Shown here: in pieces, positions 9,322-16,861 of the stretch
Layout: each line of letters begins with the position of its first letter
Position numbering within the stretch: the first letter of the stretch is position 1
NCBI RefSeq assembly: GCF_004762045.1
Contig: NZ_SJOM01000007.1
Location: forward strand, 3,771,008 to 3,835,007
Source of the DNA: Mycobacterium sp. DL99
Lineage (GTDB): Bacteria; Actinomycetota; Actinomycetes; Mycobacteriales; Mycobacteriaceae
Length of the DNA stretch: 64,000 nt
Direction: 5' to 3'
Position numbers and translations under genes: made by a program
Notes under the pieces: generated by a model
The model's input: the letters and a program-made list of their open reading frames with translations, nothing else
Databases searched by the model: none
Told to the model about the DNA's origin: nothing

Positions 9322-10076
9322 CAGTGGGTGGCCCCGCGACGGCGGCCTGAGGAGTACAGGTAGCTGTCGGAGAATCCCTCGGCGGCGAGCACATCGCCGA
9401 CCACGATGACCGCGGTCTTGGTAACCGCGGCGGCATGCATCTTCTCGGCGATGTCGGCGAGCGTGCCACGCAACACGATCTCCTGCGGCCAGCTGGCGAA
9501 TGCCACGACGGCACAGGGGGTTTCGGGGCGGTATCCGCCGTCGATGAGCTGCGGGACGATGTTGTCGATCTGGGCCGCGGCCAGGTGCAGCACCAGCGTC
9601 GCCCCGGGGGCCGACAGCGTACGCAGGTCCTCGCCGTCCGGCATCGCCGTGGACAGCGTCGCCACCCGGGACAAGGTGACGGTCTGAGCGACGCCGGGGA
9701 CGGTCAGCTCGCGGCCCAGTGCGGCGGCCACCGCGGCGAATGCCGGTACACCGGGCACGATCTCGTAGCCGATCCCCAGTTCATCGAGCCGACGGCACTG
9801 CTCGGCGAGCGCACTGTAGATCGACGGATCACCGGAATGCAGCCGTGCCACATCGACACCCGCACGATCCGCGGCGACCAACTGGTCGATGATCTGGTCG
9901 AGGTTCAGCGGCCCGGTGTCGACGACCCTGGCGTCGGGGGGACACAGTGCCAACAGGTCTTCGGGCATGATCGACCCGGCGTACAGACACACCGGGCAGC
10001 TGCCGAGCAGTCGCGCACCGCGCACGGTGATGAGGTCGGCCGCACCCGGGCCCGCCCCGATGAAGTACACCGTCAT
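9321..10076 (-). CDS. cobM: Precorrin-4 C11-methyltransferase
   Basis: A 251-residue S-adenosylmethionine-dependent methyltransferase that methylates C11 of precorrin-4. The N-terminus MTVYFIGAGPGAADLITVRG and the internal LHSGDPSIYSAL motif are typical of tetrapyrrole methylases. The frame is open to 10196, but ATG 10076 overlaps the cobL stop (ATGA, 10073-10076) and gives family length, so I use it. It is the middle gene of the cobL-cobM-cobK set. Confidence 0.95.
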   Translation of the reverse strand: MTVYFIGAGPGAADLITVRGARLLGSCPVCLYAGSIMPEDLLALCPPDARVVDTGPLNLDQIIDQLVAADRAGVDVARLHSGDPSIYSALAEQCRRLDELGIGYEIVPGVPAFAAVAAALGRELTVPGVAQTVTLSRVATLSTAMPDGEDLRTLSAPGATLVLHLAAAQIDNIVPQLIDGGYRPETPCAVVAFASWPQEIVLRGTLADIAEKMHAAAVTKTAVIVVGDVLAAEGFSDSYLYSSGRRRGATH

Positions 10077-11254
10077 CGCTTGACCACCGCCCACTGGGTC
10101 ACCGGCAGCGCCGGCCGCCAACCGGTGAATCCGCCGATCGCACCACCCTGGTAGTGCTGATAACGCCGCAACTCGCCGCCTTCCTTCGAATACCATTGTG
10201 CTACAACGACTTCTGATTCCAACGTCACCGCGTTGACCACCAGCCGCCCACCTGAGGGCAGGCGATCGAAGCAGGCCTGCAGCAATCCGGGCTGGGTGAC
10301 GCCACCGCCGACGAAGATCACCGCGGGCTCGGGCGCACCGTCAAGGGACTCGGGAGCGCCGCCGCGGACGTCCACCCGGACCCCGAAAGCCGCGACGTTG
10401 CTCAAGATCCGCGCGCGTCGCTGCTCGTCGCGTTCGAATGCCACCGCGGCGCAACCCGGTACGCTGCGCGACCATTCGATCGCGATACTGCCCGACCCCG
10501 AGCCGACATCCCACAACAACTCGCCGGGCCGTGGCCCCAGTGCCGCCAGCGTGACCGCCCGGATGGACTGCTTGGTGAGCTGCCCGTCGTGGGCGAACGC
10601 CTCGTCGGGCAGCGCCTGGGCCCGGCGCTCGTCGGGACGGTAGGCCACCGCCACCACGTTGAGGTCGTGTATATCGACCGGGGCGGCCGCCGCCCAGTCC
10701 CGGGCGGTGCCGTCGTGGCGGCGCTCCCCCGGCCCGCCCAGCTGCTGCAGCACGGTCAATTCCGAATCGCCGCGGCCGGATTCGTTCAGCAGCCGCGCCA
10801 GCGTGGCCGGGGTCTGCGCATCGCGAGACAGCACGATCGCGCGCCCGCCACGGCGCACCGCGGTATGCGGCGCGGCGGTCACCAGGCTGATCACCTCGGT
10901 GTCGGGCACCGTCCAGCCCATCCGCGCGCAGGCCAGCGTCACGCTCGACACATGGGGCAGCACCCGCACCCGGTGCGCGCCGAACAACCGGATCAGCGTC
11001 GCGCCGATGCCGTGCAACAGCGGATCGCCGCTCGCCACCACGTGCACATCGCCGTCGGCGAAAAGCGTCGGCAGGGCCGGCAGCATCGGCGACGGCCAAT
11101 CTCGGCGGTCCGACGTCACGCTGTCGTCGAGCAGTTCCAGTTGCCGCGGCGAGCCGTACACCACGGTGGCGCGCGCCAACTCGTCACGCGAGGCTTGCGA
11201 CAACCCCGCCATCCCGTCGGCCCCGATGCCGACCACGGTGATCGTCCCCGTCAC
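10073..11254 (-). CDS. cobL: Precorrin-6Y C5,15-methyltransferase (decarboxylating)
   Basis: A 393-residue bifunctional enzyme. The N-terminal half (ITVVGIGADGMAGLS at the start) is a C5 tetrapyrrole methylase, and the C-terminal half is a CbiT-like methylase and decarboxylase with the SAM loop LLWDVGSGSGSIAIEW. Together they methylate C5 and C15 and remove the acetate carboxyl to give precorrin-8X, the substrate of CobH encoded in the opposite block. I place the start at GTG 11254 because it overlaps the stop of the upstream dehydrogenase (GTGA, 11251-11254); the frame extends to 11323 but that start would lie inside the neighbour. Confidence 0.93.
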   Translation of the reverse strand: MTGTITVVGIGADGMAGLSQASRDELARATVVYGSPRQLELLDDSVTSDRRDWPSPMLPALPTLFADGDVHVVASGDPLLHGIGATLIRLFGAHRVRVLPHVSSVTLACARMGWTVPDTEVISLVTAAPHTAVRRGGRAIVLSRDAQTPATLARLLNESGRGDSELTVLQQLGGPGERRHDGTARDWAAAAPVDIHDLNVVAVAYRPDERRAQALPDEAFAHDGQLTKQSIRAVTLAALGPRPGELLWDVGSGSGSIAIEWSRSVPGCAAVAFERDEQRRARILSNVAAFGVRVDVRGGAPESLDGAPEPAVIFVGGGVTQPGLLQACFDRLPSGGRLVVNAVTLESEVVVAQWYSKEGGELRRYQHYQGGAIGGFTGWRPALPVTQWAVVKR

Positions 11255-12009
11255 CGGGGCATCTTTCGCCAGATCGGCCGCGGCACGAATCTCGTCACGA
11301 AGATCATGGGGCGGATCACCCACGGCACCCAGACCGCACGCTTACCGCGGGCCAGCGCCTTGGCCGTAGCCTCGGCCACCTGAGCCGGTGTGCTGGAGAA
11401 CGGCGCCGGTTCCATGCCCTCGGTCATCCGGCCGATCACGAACCCGGGCCGGACGATCAACAGTTGCACACCGGTCCCGTGCAGGGCGTCGGTCAGGCCG
11501 GAGGCGAACGAGTCGAGGCCGGCCTTGGCCGAACCGTAGACGTAGTTGGCGCGGCGGGCCCGGGCTCCGGCGATCGAGGAGAACACCACCAGCCGGCCCC
11601 GGCCCGCTGCGCGCAAACGCTGCGCCAGCACCGTGAGCAAGCTGACCTGGGCTACGTAGTCGGTGTGCACGACGGCCACGGCGTGGGCCGGATCGGCCTC
11701 GGCCCGATCCTGATCCCCCAGCACCCCGAATGCCAGCACTGCCGTGTCGATCCGCCCGTGGGCGGTTTCGATCGCCTCGACCACGCGGGTGTGGCCGGCG
11801 ACGTCGTCGGCATCGAACTCGCAGGTGTGCACCGCGGCGGCACCGGCCGCCCGCACCGCGGCGACCTGCTCGTCGAGTTGATCGGCACGGCGTGCGGCCA
11901 GCACGACGACCGCCCCGGCCGCGAGCCGAACCGCGAGTTCGATCCCGATCTCGCTGCGGCCCCCGAAAATCACCACGACACGGGGATCCGTGCCAGCCGT
12001 GTCATCCAT
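11251..12009 (-). CDS. Short-chain dehydrogenase/reductase, DprE2-like
   Basis: A 252-residue classical SDR. The nucleotide loop is the variant FGGRSEIG near residue 15, and the catalytic set is Ser in VFSSIAG and the Tyr-Lys pair in YGSAKAG. Features shared with DprE2-type reductases are the GRSEIG loop and the positively charged C-terminal tail (RFVPRPIWRKMPR), which may touch the membrane. It corresponds in position to Rv2073c of M. tuberculosis. It is the first gene of the cobL-cobM-cobK strand and overlaps cobL by 4 nt, yet no SDR step is known in corrin assembly, so its substrate is open. Confidence 0.85.
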   Translation of the reverse strand: MDDTAGTDPRVVVIFGGRSEIGIELAVRLAAGAVVVLAARRADQLDEQVAAVRAAGAAAVHTCEFDADDVAGHTRVVEAIETAHGRIDTAVLAFGVLGDQDRAEADPAHAVAVVHTDYVAQVSLLTVLAQRLRAAGRGRLVVFSSIAGARARRANYVYGSAKAGLDSFASGLTDALHGTGVQLLIVRPGFVIGRMTEGMEPAPFSSTPAQVAEATAKALARGKRAVWVPWVIRPMIFVTRFVPRPIWRKMPR

Positions 12010-12044
12010 GGCAGCGATTATGTCCTGCGCTAGCGTGGACCCCG

Positions 12045-12470
12045 ATGGCTACATCTCGTGGCAAGGCAACCACCAAGCTCACCAGCGAGGCGCTGGCGTT
12101 TCTCACCGAACGCCACCTGGCGATGCTCACGACGTTGCGCTCGGACAATTCCCCGCACGTCGTGGCGGTCGGTTTCACCTTCGATCCCAAGACGCACATC
12201 GCGCGGGTCATCACCAACGGCGGCTCGCAGAAGGCGGTGAACGCGCACGAGCGCGGGATCGCTGTGCTCAGCCAGGTCGACGGCGCCCGCTGGTTGTCGC
12301 TGGAGGGCAAGTCCACGGTGAGCAGCGAGCCGGACGCCGTCCGTGACGCCGAGCTGCGTTACGCCCAGCGCTACCGCACCCCGCGGCTGAACCCCCGTCG
12401 CGTGGTGATCGAGGTACGAATCGAGCGCGTGCTGGGCTCCTCGGAGCTGCTGGACCGCAGCGAGGCCTAA
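12045..12470 (+). CDS. F420-dependent flavin/deazaflavin reductase, biliverdin-reductase type (FDOR-B)
   Basis: A 141-residue split-beta-barrel protein of the pyridoxamine-phosphate-oxidase-like superfamily. It closely matches the Rv2074 type, which is reported to reduce biliverdin with F420H2 (established for the family; not testable here). Visible signatures are LTERHLAMLTTLRSDNSPHV at the start of the barrel and the strand VIEVRIERVLG near the C-terminus. I chose ATG 12045, which gives family length; the frame is open far upstream. It is divergent from the SDR with 35 nt between starts. Confidence 0.86.
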   Translation: MATSRGKATTKLTSEALAFLTERHLAMLTTLRSDNSPHVVAVGFTFDPKTHIARVITNGGSQKAVNAHERGIAVLSQVDGARWLSLEGKSTVSSEPDAVRDAELRYAQRYRTPRLNPRRVVIEVRIERVLGSSELLDRSEA

Positions 12471-12505
12471 ATTCCGGGGTCGGCGGCCCGGCCCCGCTTC
12501 ACGTG

Positions 12506-12553
12506 CGTAGCGCAGTGGCGGGAAAACGAGTCCAAAACCGCCACCACGCTACG
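12506..12553. terminator. Hairpin between convergent genes
   Basis: Arms CGTAGCGCAGTGGCGG (12506-12521) and CCGCCACCACGCTACG (12538-12553) pair at 14 of 16 positions around a 16-nt A-rich loop. They lie between the convergent F420-type reductase and pepE. There is no long T tract, as is usual in mycobacteria. A bidirectional terminator is the likely role. Confidence 0.55.
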
Positions 12554-12574
12554 AACGCGGCAGAGCGGCGGGCC

Positions 12575-13702
12575 TTAGTTCACCGGCACTACGACGAGAT
12601 CGTGTGGCTGGTTGTTGACCGACAACGCGCCGTCCTCGGTGACGACGACGATGTCCTCGATCCGGGCGCCCCACTGCCCCGGGAAATACACGCCAGGTTC
12701 CACGCTGAATGCCATCCCGGCCTCCAGCGGCAGGTCGTTGCCGGCCACGATGTAGGGCTCCTCGTGCACCGACAGCCCGATGCCGTGCCCGGTGCGGTGT
12801 ACGAATGCCTCGGCCAGCCCTTCGGCCGCCAGCACGTCGCGGGCGGCCGCATCGATCTGCTCGGCGGTCACGCCGGGGCGCACGGCCGCGACGGCCGCCT
12901 GCTGGGCGCGCTGCAACACCGCGTAGCGCCGCGCCACCTCGGGATCCGGTTCGCCGATGCTGTAGGTGCGGGTCGAGTCGGAGTTGTAGCCGGGCTCGTA
13001 CGGCCCGCCGATGTCGACCACGACGATGTCACCGGCGCTCAGCTCACGCTCTGAGCATTCATGGTGCGGGTCGGCACCGTTGGGACCGGAGCCGACAATG
13101 ATGAACGCCACCTCTGAGTGTCCTTCGGCGACAATAGCTTCGGCGATGTCAGCGGCCACGTCGGCTTCGGTGCGGCCGGGCACCAGGAACTCGGGCACCC
13201 GGGAGTGCACCCGGTCGATCGCCGCTCCGGCCTTACGCAGCGCGTCGATCTCGGCGGGATCCTTGATCATCCGAAGGCGCCGGAGTACATCGGTGGCCAG
13301 TACCGGGACCACACCGAGCAGGTCGGCGAGCGGCAAGAGGTGCAGGGCGGGCATGGAATCCGTCACCGCGACGGCACTGCCCGGCCCGCCGAGGGCGTCG
13401 GCGACCATCTGGTACGGGTTCTGCCCGTCCACCCAATCACGCACCGCCACACCGAGTTCGGTGACCGCCGACTCGCGCAACGCGGCCAGTTCCAGGCGCG
13501 GCACGACGATGGTCGGGTCCCCGGCGGCGGGCAGCACCAGCGCGGTGAGCCGTTCGAAGGTCTGCGCGCGTGAGCCGACCAGGTACCGCAGGTCATAGCC
13601 GGGGGTGATGACCAGTCCGGCCAGACCGGCTTCTGCTGCAGCTGATGCTGCCGCGGAAAGGCGGTGGGCGTACACATCGGTGCTGAATCGGCTGACCGTC
13701 AT
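12575..13702 (-). CDS. pepE: M24-family Xaa-Pro dipeptidase/aminopeptidase
   Basis: A 375-residue cytosolic metallopeptidase with the pita-bread fold. The N-terminal creatinase-like domain spans about residues 1-150. The two-metal site residues of the catalytic domain are visible: Asp in VVVDIGG, Asp in NSDSTRT, His in HRTGHGIG, Glu in SVEPGVY and Glu in RIEDIV. It matches the mycobacterial PepE (Rv2089c) in length and neighbours, lying near the same 5'-3' exonuclease gene. It is expected to cleave Xaa-Pro dipeptides. A VOC gene lies 10 nt upstream on the same strand. Confidence 0.9.
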   Translation of the reverse strand: MTVSRFSTDVYAHRLSAAASAAAEAGLAGLVITPGYDLRYLVGSRAQTFERLTALVLPAAGDPTIVVPRLELAALRESAVTELGVAVRDWVDGQNPYQMVADALGGPGSAVAVTDSMPALHLLPLADLLGVVPVLATDVLRRLRMIKDPAEIDALRKAGAAIDRVHSRVPEFLVPGRTEADVAADIAEAIVAEGHSEVAFIIVGSGPNGADPHHECSERELSAGDIVVVDIGGPYEPGYNSDSTRTYSIGEPDPEVARRYAVLQRAQQAAVAAVRPGVTAEQIDAAARDVLAAEGLAEAFVHRTGHGIGLSVHEEPYIVAGNDLPLEAGMAFSVEPGVYFPGQWGARIEDIVVVTEDGALSVNNQPHDLVVVPVN

Positions 13703-13712
13703 GGCATCGAGG

Positions 13713-14108
13713 CTAGTGGTGCGGTAGATAACTGGCGATCTCGATCAGGTTGCCGTCGGGGTCGCGGCAATAGTGTGAGGTCATGGGGCCCAATGCGCCG
13801 GTCTTGGGAACCGGGCCCTCGGTGATCTCGACACCACAGGCTCTCAGGTGCTCACCGACGGCCTCCGGTTCGACATCTGCGATGAAGCACAGATCCAAGG
13901 ATCCCGGTGCGTCGACGGCGCCGGTCACCCAGTTGACCGAACCGGTCGGCCGCACGTTGAGCTTCTGATCGCCGAACACCAACGCGATACGGCCGTCACC
14001 GAACACCTCCCTGCGCATGCCCAGCACCCGCACGTAAAACGAGACGGTGGCGTCGCTGTCCCGGCAGTTCACCACGACATGGTCAATACGGTTGACGGTG
14101 AAGGTCAT
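13713..14108 (-). CDS. VOC-superfamily (glyoxalase/bleomycin-resistance fold) protein
   Basis: A 131-residue single VOC domain with paired beta-alpha-beta-beta-beta modules: IDHVVVNCRDSDATVSFYV at the N-terminus (metal-ligand-like His) and SHYCRDPDGNLIEIASY at the C-terminus (Glu ligand). It resembles the YwbC/virulence-protein-like VOC group. The substrate is unknown. It lies 10 nt upstream of pepE in one transcription unit and is divergent from the double-hotdog gene with about 22 nt between starts, so the promoters overlap. Confidence 0.82.
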   Translation of the reverse strand: MTFTVNRIDHVVVNCRDSDATVSFYVRVLGMRREVFGDGRIALVFGDQKLNVRPTGSVNWVTGAVDAPGSLDLCFIADVEPEAVGEHLRACGVEITEGPVPKTGALGPMTSHYCRDPDGNLIEIASYLPHH

Positions 14109-14130
14109 ACCTCACGCTACTGTCGCTGGA

Positions 14131-14991
14131 ATGTTGCGTGATATCCGCGATCTCACCGGCGATCCCGAGGCGTATGCCGCTGAGCTGCGCAGGCGCTGGG
14201 GCGGCCTGTTGAGTTACCGGTACCTCGGGCGCTCGTATTCCTCGATGGACCTCGGTCCGGTCGACGACACGGTGACGTTGCGGCGCGACATGCGAAACCC
14301 GGCGGGCGGATTGCTGCTTGCGGTACTGGGCATCTCCTCCCCGGACAGCGGTGGCGTGAGCGATCTGGAAGCCGTACCCAACCCGGTCATCCACTCGTGC
14401 CAGGTGCTGGACCCGGCCGTCGATGTGGCCCGCATCCGGGTGGATACCGAGGTGCTCAAGCAGGGCAGGCAACTCGCGTACAGCCGGTCGGTGATCGTCG
14501 ATGCCGACAATCCGGACCGGGTCATCGCGCTCACCGAGGGGCAGGGCATCTCCATCGGTACGCCCCCGGAGGGCCTGGAGAAAATGCCCGTCGACCCGAT
14601 CGACATCGTCGACGGTCCGGATCTACCGCCACTGTGGCAGGTGTTCGGCGGCCACAAACGCGACAACGGGCATTGGGCCCTACCCGAGCTCGCGGTCGAG
14701 GTGGCCTCACCAGACGCCGCGCTGCACATCGGCCCGCAGTTCGTGATCCTGGAGACGGCCGCGGCGGACGCCGCTGCCCGTGCCGCAGAAACCGATACGC
14801 TGCAAGGTCTTTCGTCGCATGTGATGTTCCTGGCCCGCGGTAAGGCCGGCCCGTTCCGGGTCGACACCCGGGTACTGCCCGGCGCGGGTGGCACCGTCGC
14901 GGTGCGGGCCACGCTGTATGACGAGGGTGCCGGCGGAAAAGCCGTCACGGCTGCGTCCTATGTATTCGGTCCGATGGAGGAAACCCGATGA
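14131..14991 (+). CDS. Double-hotdog (thioesterase-like) protein of unknown substrate
   Basis: A 286-residue protein built like a tandem hotdog: an N-terminal half with GGLLLAVLGISS and a VRIRVDTEVLKQGRQ-like pattern at about residues 108-123, and a C-terminal half with ALHIGPQFVIL and RVDTRVLPGAGGTVAVRATL. Mycobacterial acyl-CoA thioesterase-like proteins share this layout; I see no decisive catalytic residue. ATG 14131 gives a natural start just outside the divergent VOC gene, although the frame is open to 14047. Its stop overlaps the exonuclease start (ATGA, 14988-14991). Confidence 0.65.
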   Translation: MLRDIRDLTGDPEAYAAELRRRWGGLLSYRYLGRSYSSMDLGPVDDTVTLRRDMRNPAGGLLLAVLGISSPDSGGVSDLEAVPNPVIHSCQVLDPAVDVARIRVDTEVLKQGRQLAYSRSVIVDADNPDRVIALTEGQGISIGTPPEGLEKMPVDPIDIVDGPDLPPLWQVFGGHKRDNGHWALPELAVEVASPDAALHIGPQFVILETAAADAAARAAETDTLQGLSSHVMFLARGKAGPFRVDTRVLPGAGGTVAVRATLYDEGAGGKAVTAASYVFGPMEETR

Positions 14992-15947
14992 GCGACCCAG
15001 TTCTGCTGCTCGACGGCGCCAGCATGTGGTTCCGGTCCTACTTCGGCGTGCCGTCGTCGATCAAGGCACCCGACGGCAGGCCGGTGAACGCGGTACGCGG
15101 ATTCCTGGACTCGGTTGCCACGCTGGTCACCCGGGAGCGACCGCGCCGGCTGGTGGTGTGCCGCGACGATGACTGGCGGCCGCAGTGGCGCGTCGATCTG
15201 GTGCCGTCGTACAAGGCGCACCGGGTGGAACAGCCGCAACCTGACGGCATCCCCGATGTCGAGGAGGTTCCCGACGACCTCACCCCGCAGGTCGACATGA
15301 TCATGGAATTGCTCGATGCATTCGGCATCGCGACGGCCGGGGCGCCCGGGTTCGAAGCCGACGACGTGCTCGGCACGCTGGCCACGCGCGAACAGCACGA
15401 TCCGGTCGTGGTGGTCAGCGGAGACCGTGACCTGTTGCAACTGGTACGCGACGAGCCGGCCCCCGCCGTCCGCGTGCTCTACATCGGCCGGGGACTGGCC
15501 AAGGCCACGAAATTCGGCCCGGAAGAGGTCGCCGAACAGTACGGGGTTCCCATCGACCGGGCCGGACCGGCGTACGCGGAGTTGGCCCTGCTGCGGGGCG
15601 ACCCGTCCGACGGGCTGCCCGGGGTCGCCGGGATCGGCGAGAAGACGGCGGCGACGCTGCTGGCCCGGCACGGCTCGCTGCTGGGTATCCAGGCGGCCGC
15701 CGAGGACCCGAAATCCTCACTGTCCAAAGCACATCGGGCCAAGCTGCTGGCCGCCGCCGACTACATGGCCGCGGCTGAACCGGTGGTCCGGGTGGCCACG
15801 GATGCCCCGGTGACGTTGTCTGCTGCGACCGACGATCTACCGTTGGCCGCCGGCGACCCGGCGCGGGTCGCCGAGCTGGCCGCGGCGTACGGGGTGACCT
15901 CGTCGATCAGCCGGTTGCAGTCAGCCCTCGACCGACTGCCCGGCTGA
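14988..15947 (+). CDS. 5'-3' exonuclease (FEN/DNA polymerase I 5'-nuclease domain)
   Basis: A 319-residue stand-alone 5'-nuclease homologous to the N-terminal domain of DNA polymerase I. The acidic metal-binding clusters are visible: LLLDGASMWFRSYF at the N-terminus, GFEADDVLGTLA (about 120-131), VVSGDRDLLQL and DPSDGLPGVAGIGEKTAATL, the last being the helix-hairpin-helix (H3TH) DNA-binding motif. It corresponds in position to Rv2090. It probably processes flaps or RNA primers as a supplement to PolA. It is translationally coupled to the hotdog gene and followed by a strong hairpin. Confidence 0.92.
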   Translation: MSDPVLLLDGASMWFRSYFGVPSSIKAPDGRPVNAVRGFLDSVATLVTRERPRRLVVCRDDDWRPQWRVDLVPSYKAHRVEQPQPDGIPDVEEVPDDLTPQVDMIMELLDAFGIATAGAPGFEADDVLGTLATREQHDPVVVVSGDRDLLQLVRDEPAPAVRVLYIGRGLAKATKFGPEEVAEQYGVPIDRAGPAYAELALLRGDPSDGLPGVAGIGEKTAATLLARHGSLLGIQAAAEDPKSSLSKAHRAKLLAAADYMAAAEPVVRVATDAPVTLSAATDDLPLAAGDPARVAELAAAYGVTSSISRLQSALDRLPG

Positions 15948-15965
15948 CTCCGTCCGCGCCATTCG

Positions 15966-16009
15966 CTACATCAGGGTCGCTCGCTCGCGGCGAAGCGACC
16001 CTGATGTAG
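15966..16009. terminator. Strong bidirectional hairpin
   Basis: A perfect 16-bp inverted repeat, CTACATCAGGGTCGCT (15966-15981) and its complement (15994-16009), encloses a 12-nt loop. It lies exactly between the convergent 5'-3' exonuclease and DUF4333 genes and should stop transcription from both sides. It has no U tract. Confidence 0.75.
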
Positions 16010-16025
16010 ATATCGGCGGGCTGAC

Positions 16026-16823
16026 TTACTTGGGTCGACCGACCTCGTAGGTGCCCTTGTCGTCCTTGAAGGTCACCGTCACCTTGCGCTTGGTGCCGTC
16101 GATGGTGACCTCGCAGTCGAAGGTCGAATCCTTTTTGACCGTCGGATTCTCACCGTCGTTGCACTTGACGCCGGTGACCTTGGTGGCACCGTAACCGTTG
16201 GTCTTGTCGGTCAGGATCTGCTCGACGCCGGTCTGGGCCTTGTTGATGTCGAGCTTGGTCGTCACCGCCCATCCCGGAAGCCAGAACGCGGTGACCGCGA
16301 GGATGATCAGCAACAGGGCCAGCAGGCCGCCGACGACGCCGCCGATCACGGCCAGCGAACGCTTGGATTCCCCCGAAGCGCCCGGCACACCGTAAGGCCC
16401 GAACTGACCGGGAGCGCCGTACTGGCCCGGCTGAGGGTATTGACCCGGCTGGCCGTACTGCGGCGGCTGCCCGGGCTGCCCGTACTGCGGTTGCTGCCCA
16501 TAGCCCGGCACCTGGCCGTACTGCGGCTGGCCGCCGGGGTACGCCGGCTGGCCGTACTGCTCGGCCCCAGGGTACTGCGGCTGTTGTGGCTGCTGCGGCT
16601 GCGAATAATCCGGCTGCTGCACGCCTTGGGCAGGCGGCTGGTACGACGGATACTGCTGCGGCGTGTACGCCGGCGGCTGCCAGGCCGGAGCGTGAGGCGT
16701 CGGGTCCTCGGAAGCGGGGGTGGGTGGCTGCCACGCCTCGGCACCCTGCGCCTGGTCCCCCGTGGGCTCAGGCTGCTGACCGGGCCACTGCTGTCCCTGG
16801 TCAGATCCCTGCGGTCCGCTCAT
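16026..16823 (-). CDS. Pro/Gln/Tyr-rich membrane-anchored protein with DUF4333 domain
   Basis: A 265-residue protein in three parts. Residues 1 to about 150 are a low-complexity, proline-, glutamine-, tyrosine- and glycine-rich region with repeated QYGQPG-like units. One transmembrane helix follows (SLAVIGGVVGGLLALLLIIL). The extracytoplasmic DUF4333 domain has the cysteine pair CNDGEN and FDCEV, likely a disulfide. ATG 16823 is preceded by AGGAGAA. It corresponds in position to Rv2091c. It is the last gene of the pafA-to-helY strand, 38 nt after helY. The disordered N-terminus suggests protein contacts; the function is unknown. Confidence 0.82.
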   Translation of the reverse strand: MSGPQGSDQGQQWPGQQPEPTGDQAQGAEAWQPPTPASEDPTPHAPAWQPPAYTPQQYPSYQPPAQGVQQPDYSQPQQPQQPQYPGAEQYGQPAYPGGQPQYGQVPGYGQQPQYGQPGQPPQYGQPGQYPQPGQYGAPGQFGPYGVPGASGESKRSLAVIGGVVGGLLALLLIILAVTAFWLPGWAVTTKLDINKAQTGVEQILTDKTNGYGATKVTGVKCNDGENPTVKKDSTFDCEVTIDGTKRKVTVTFKDDKGTYEVGRPK

Positions 16824-16861
16824 GGTTCTCCTTGATCCTGTTCGGTATCGCCTGCCACACA

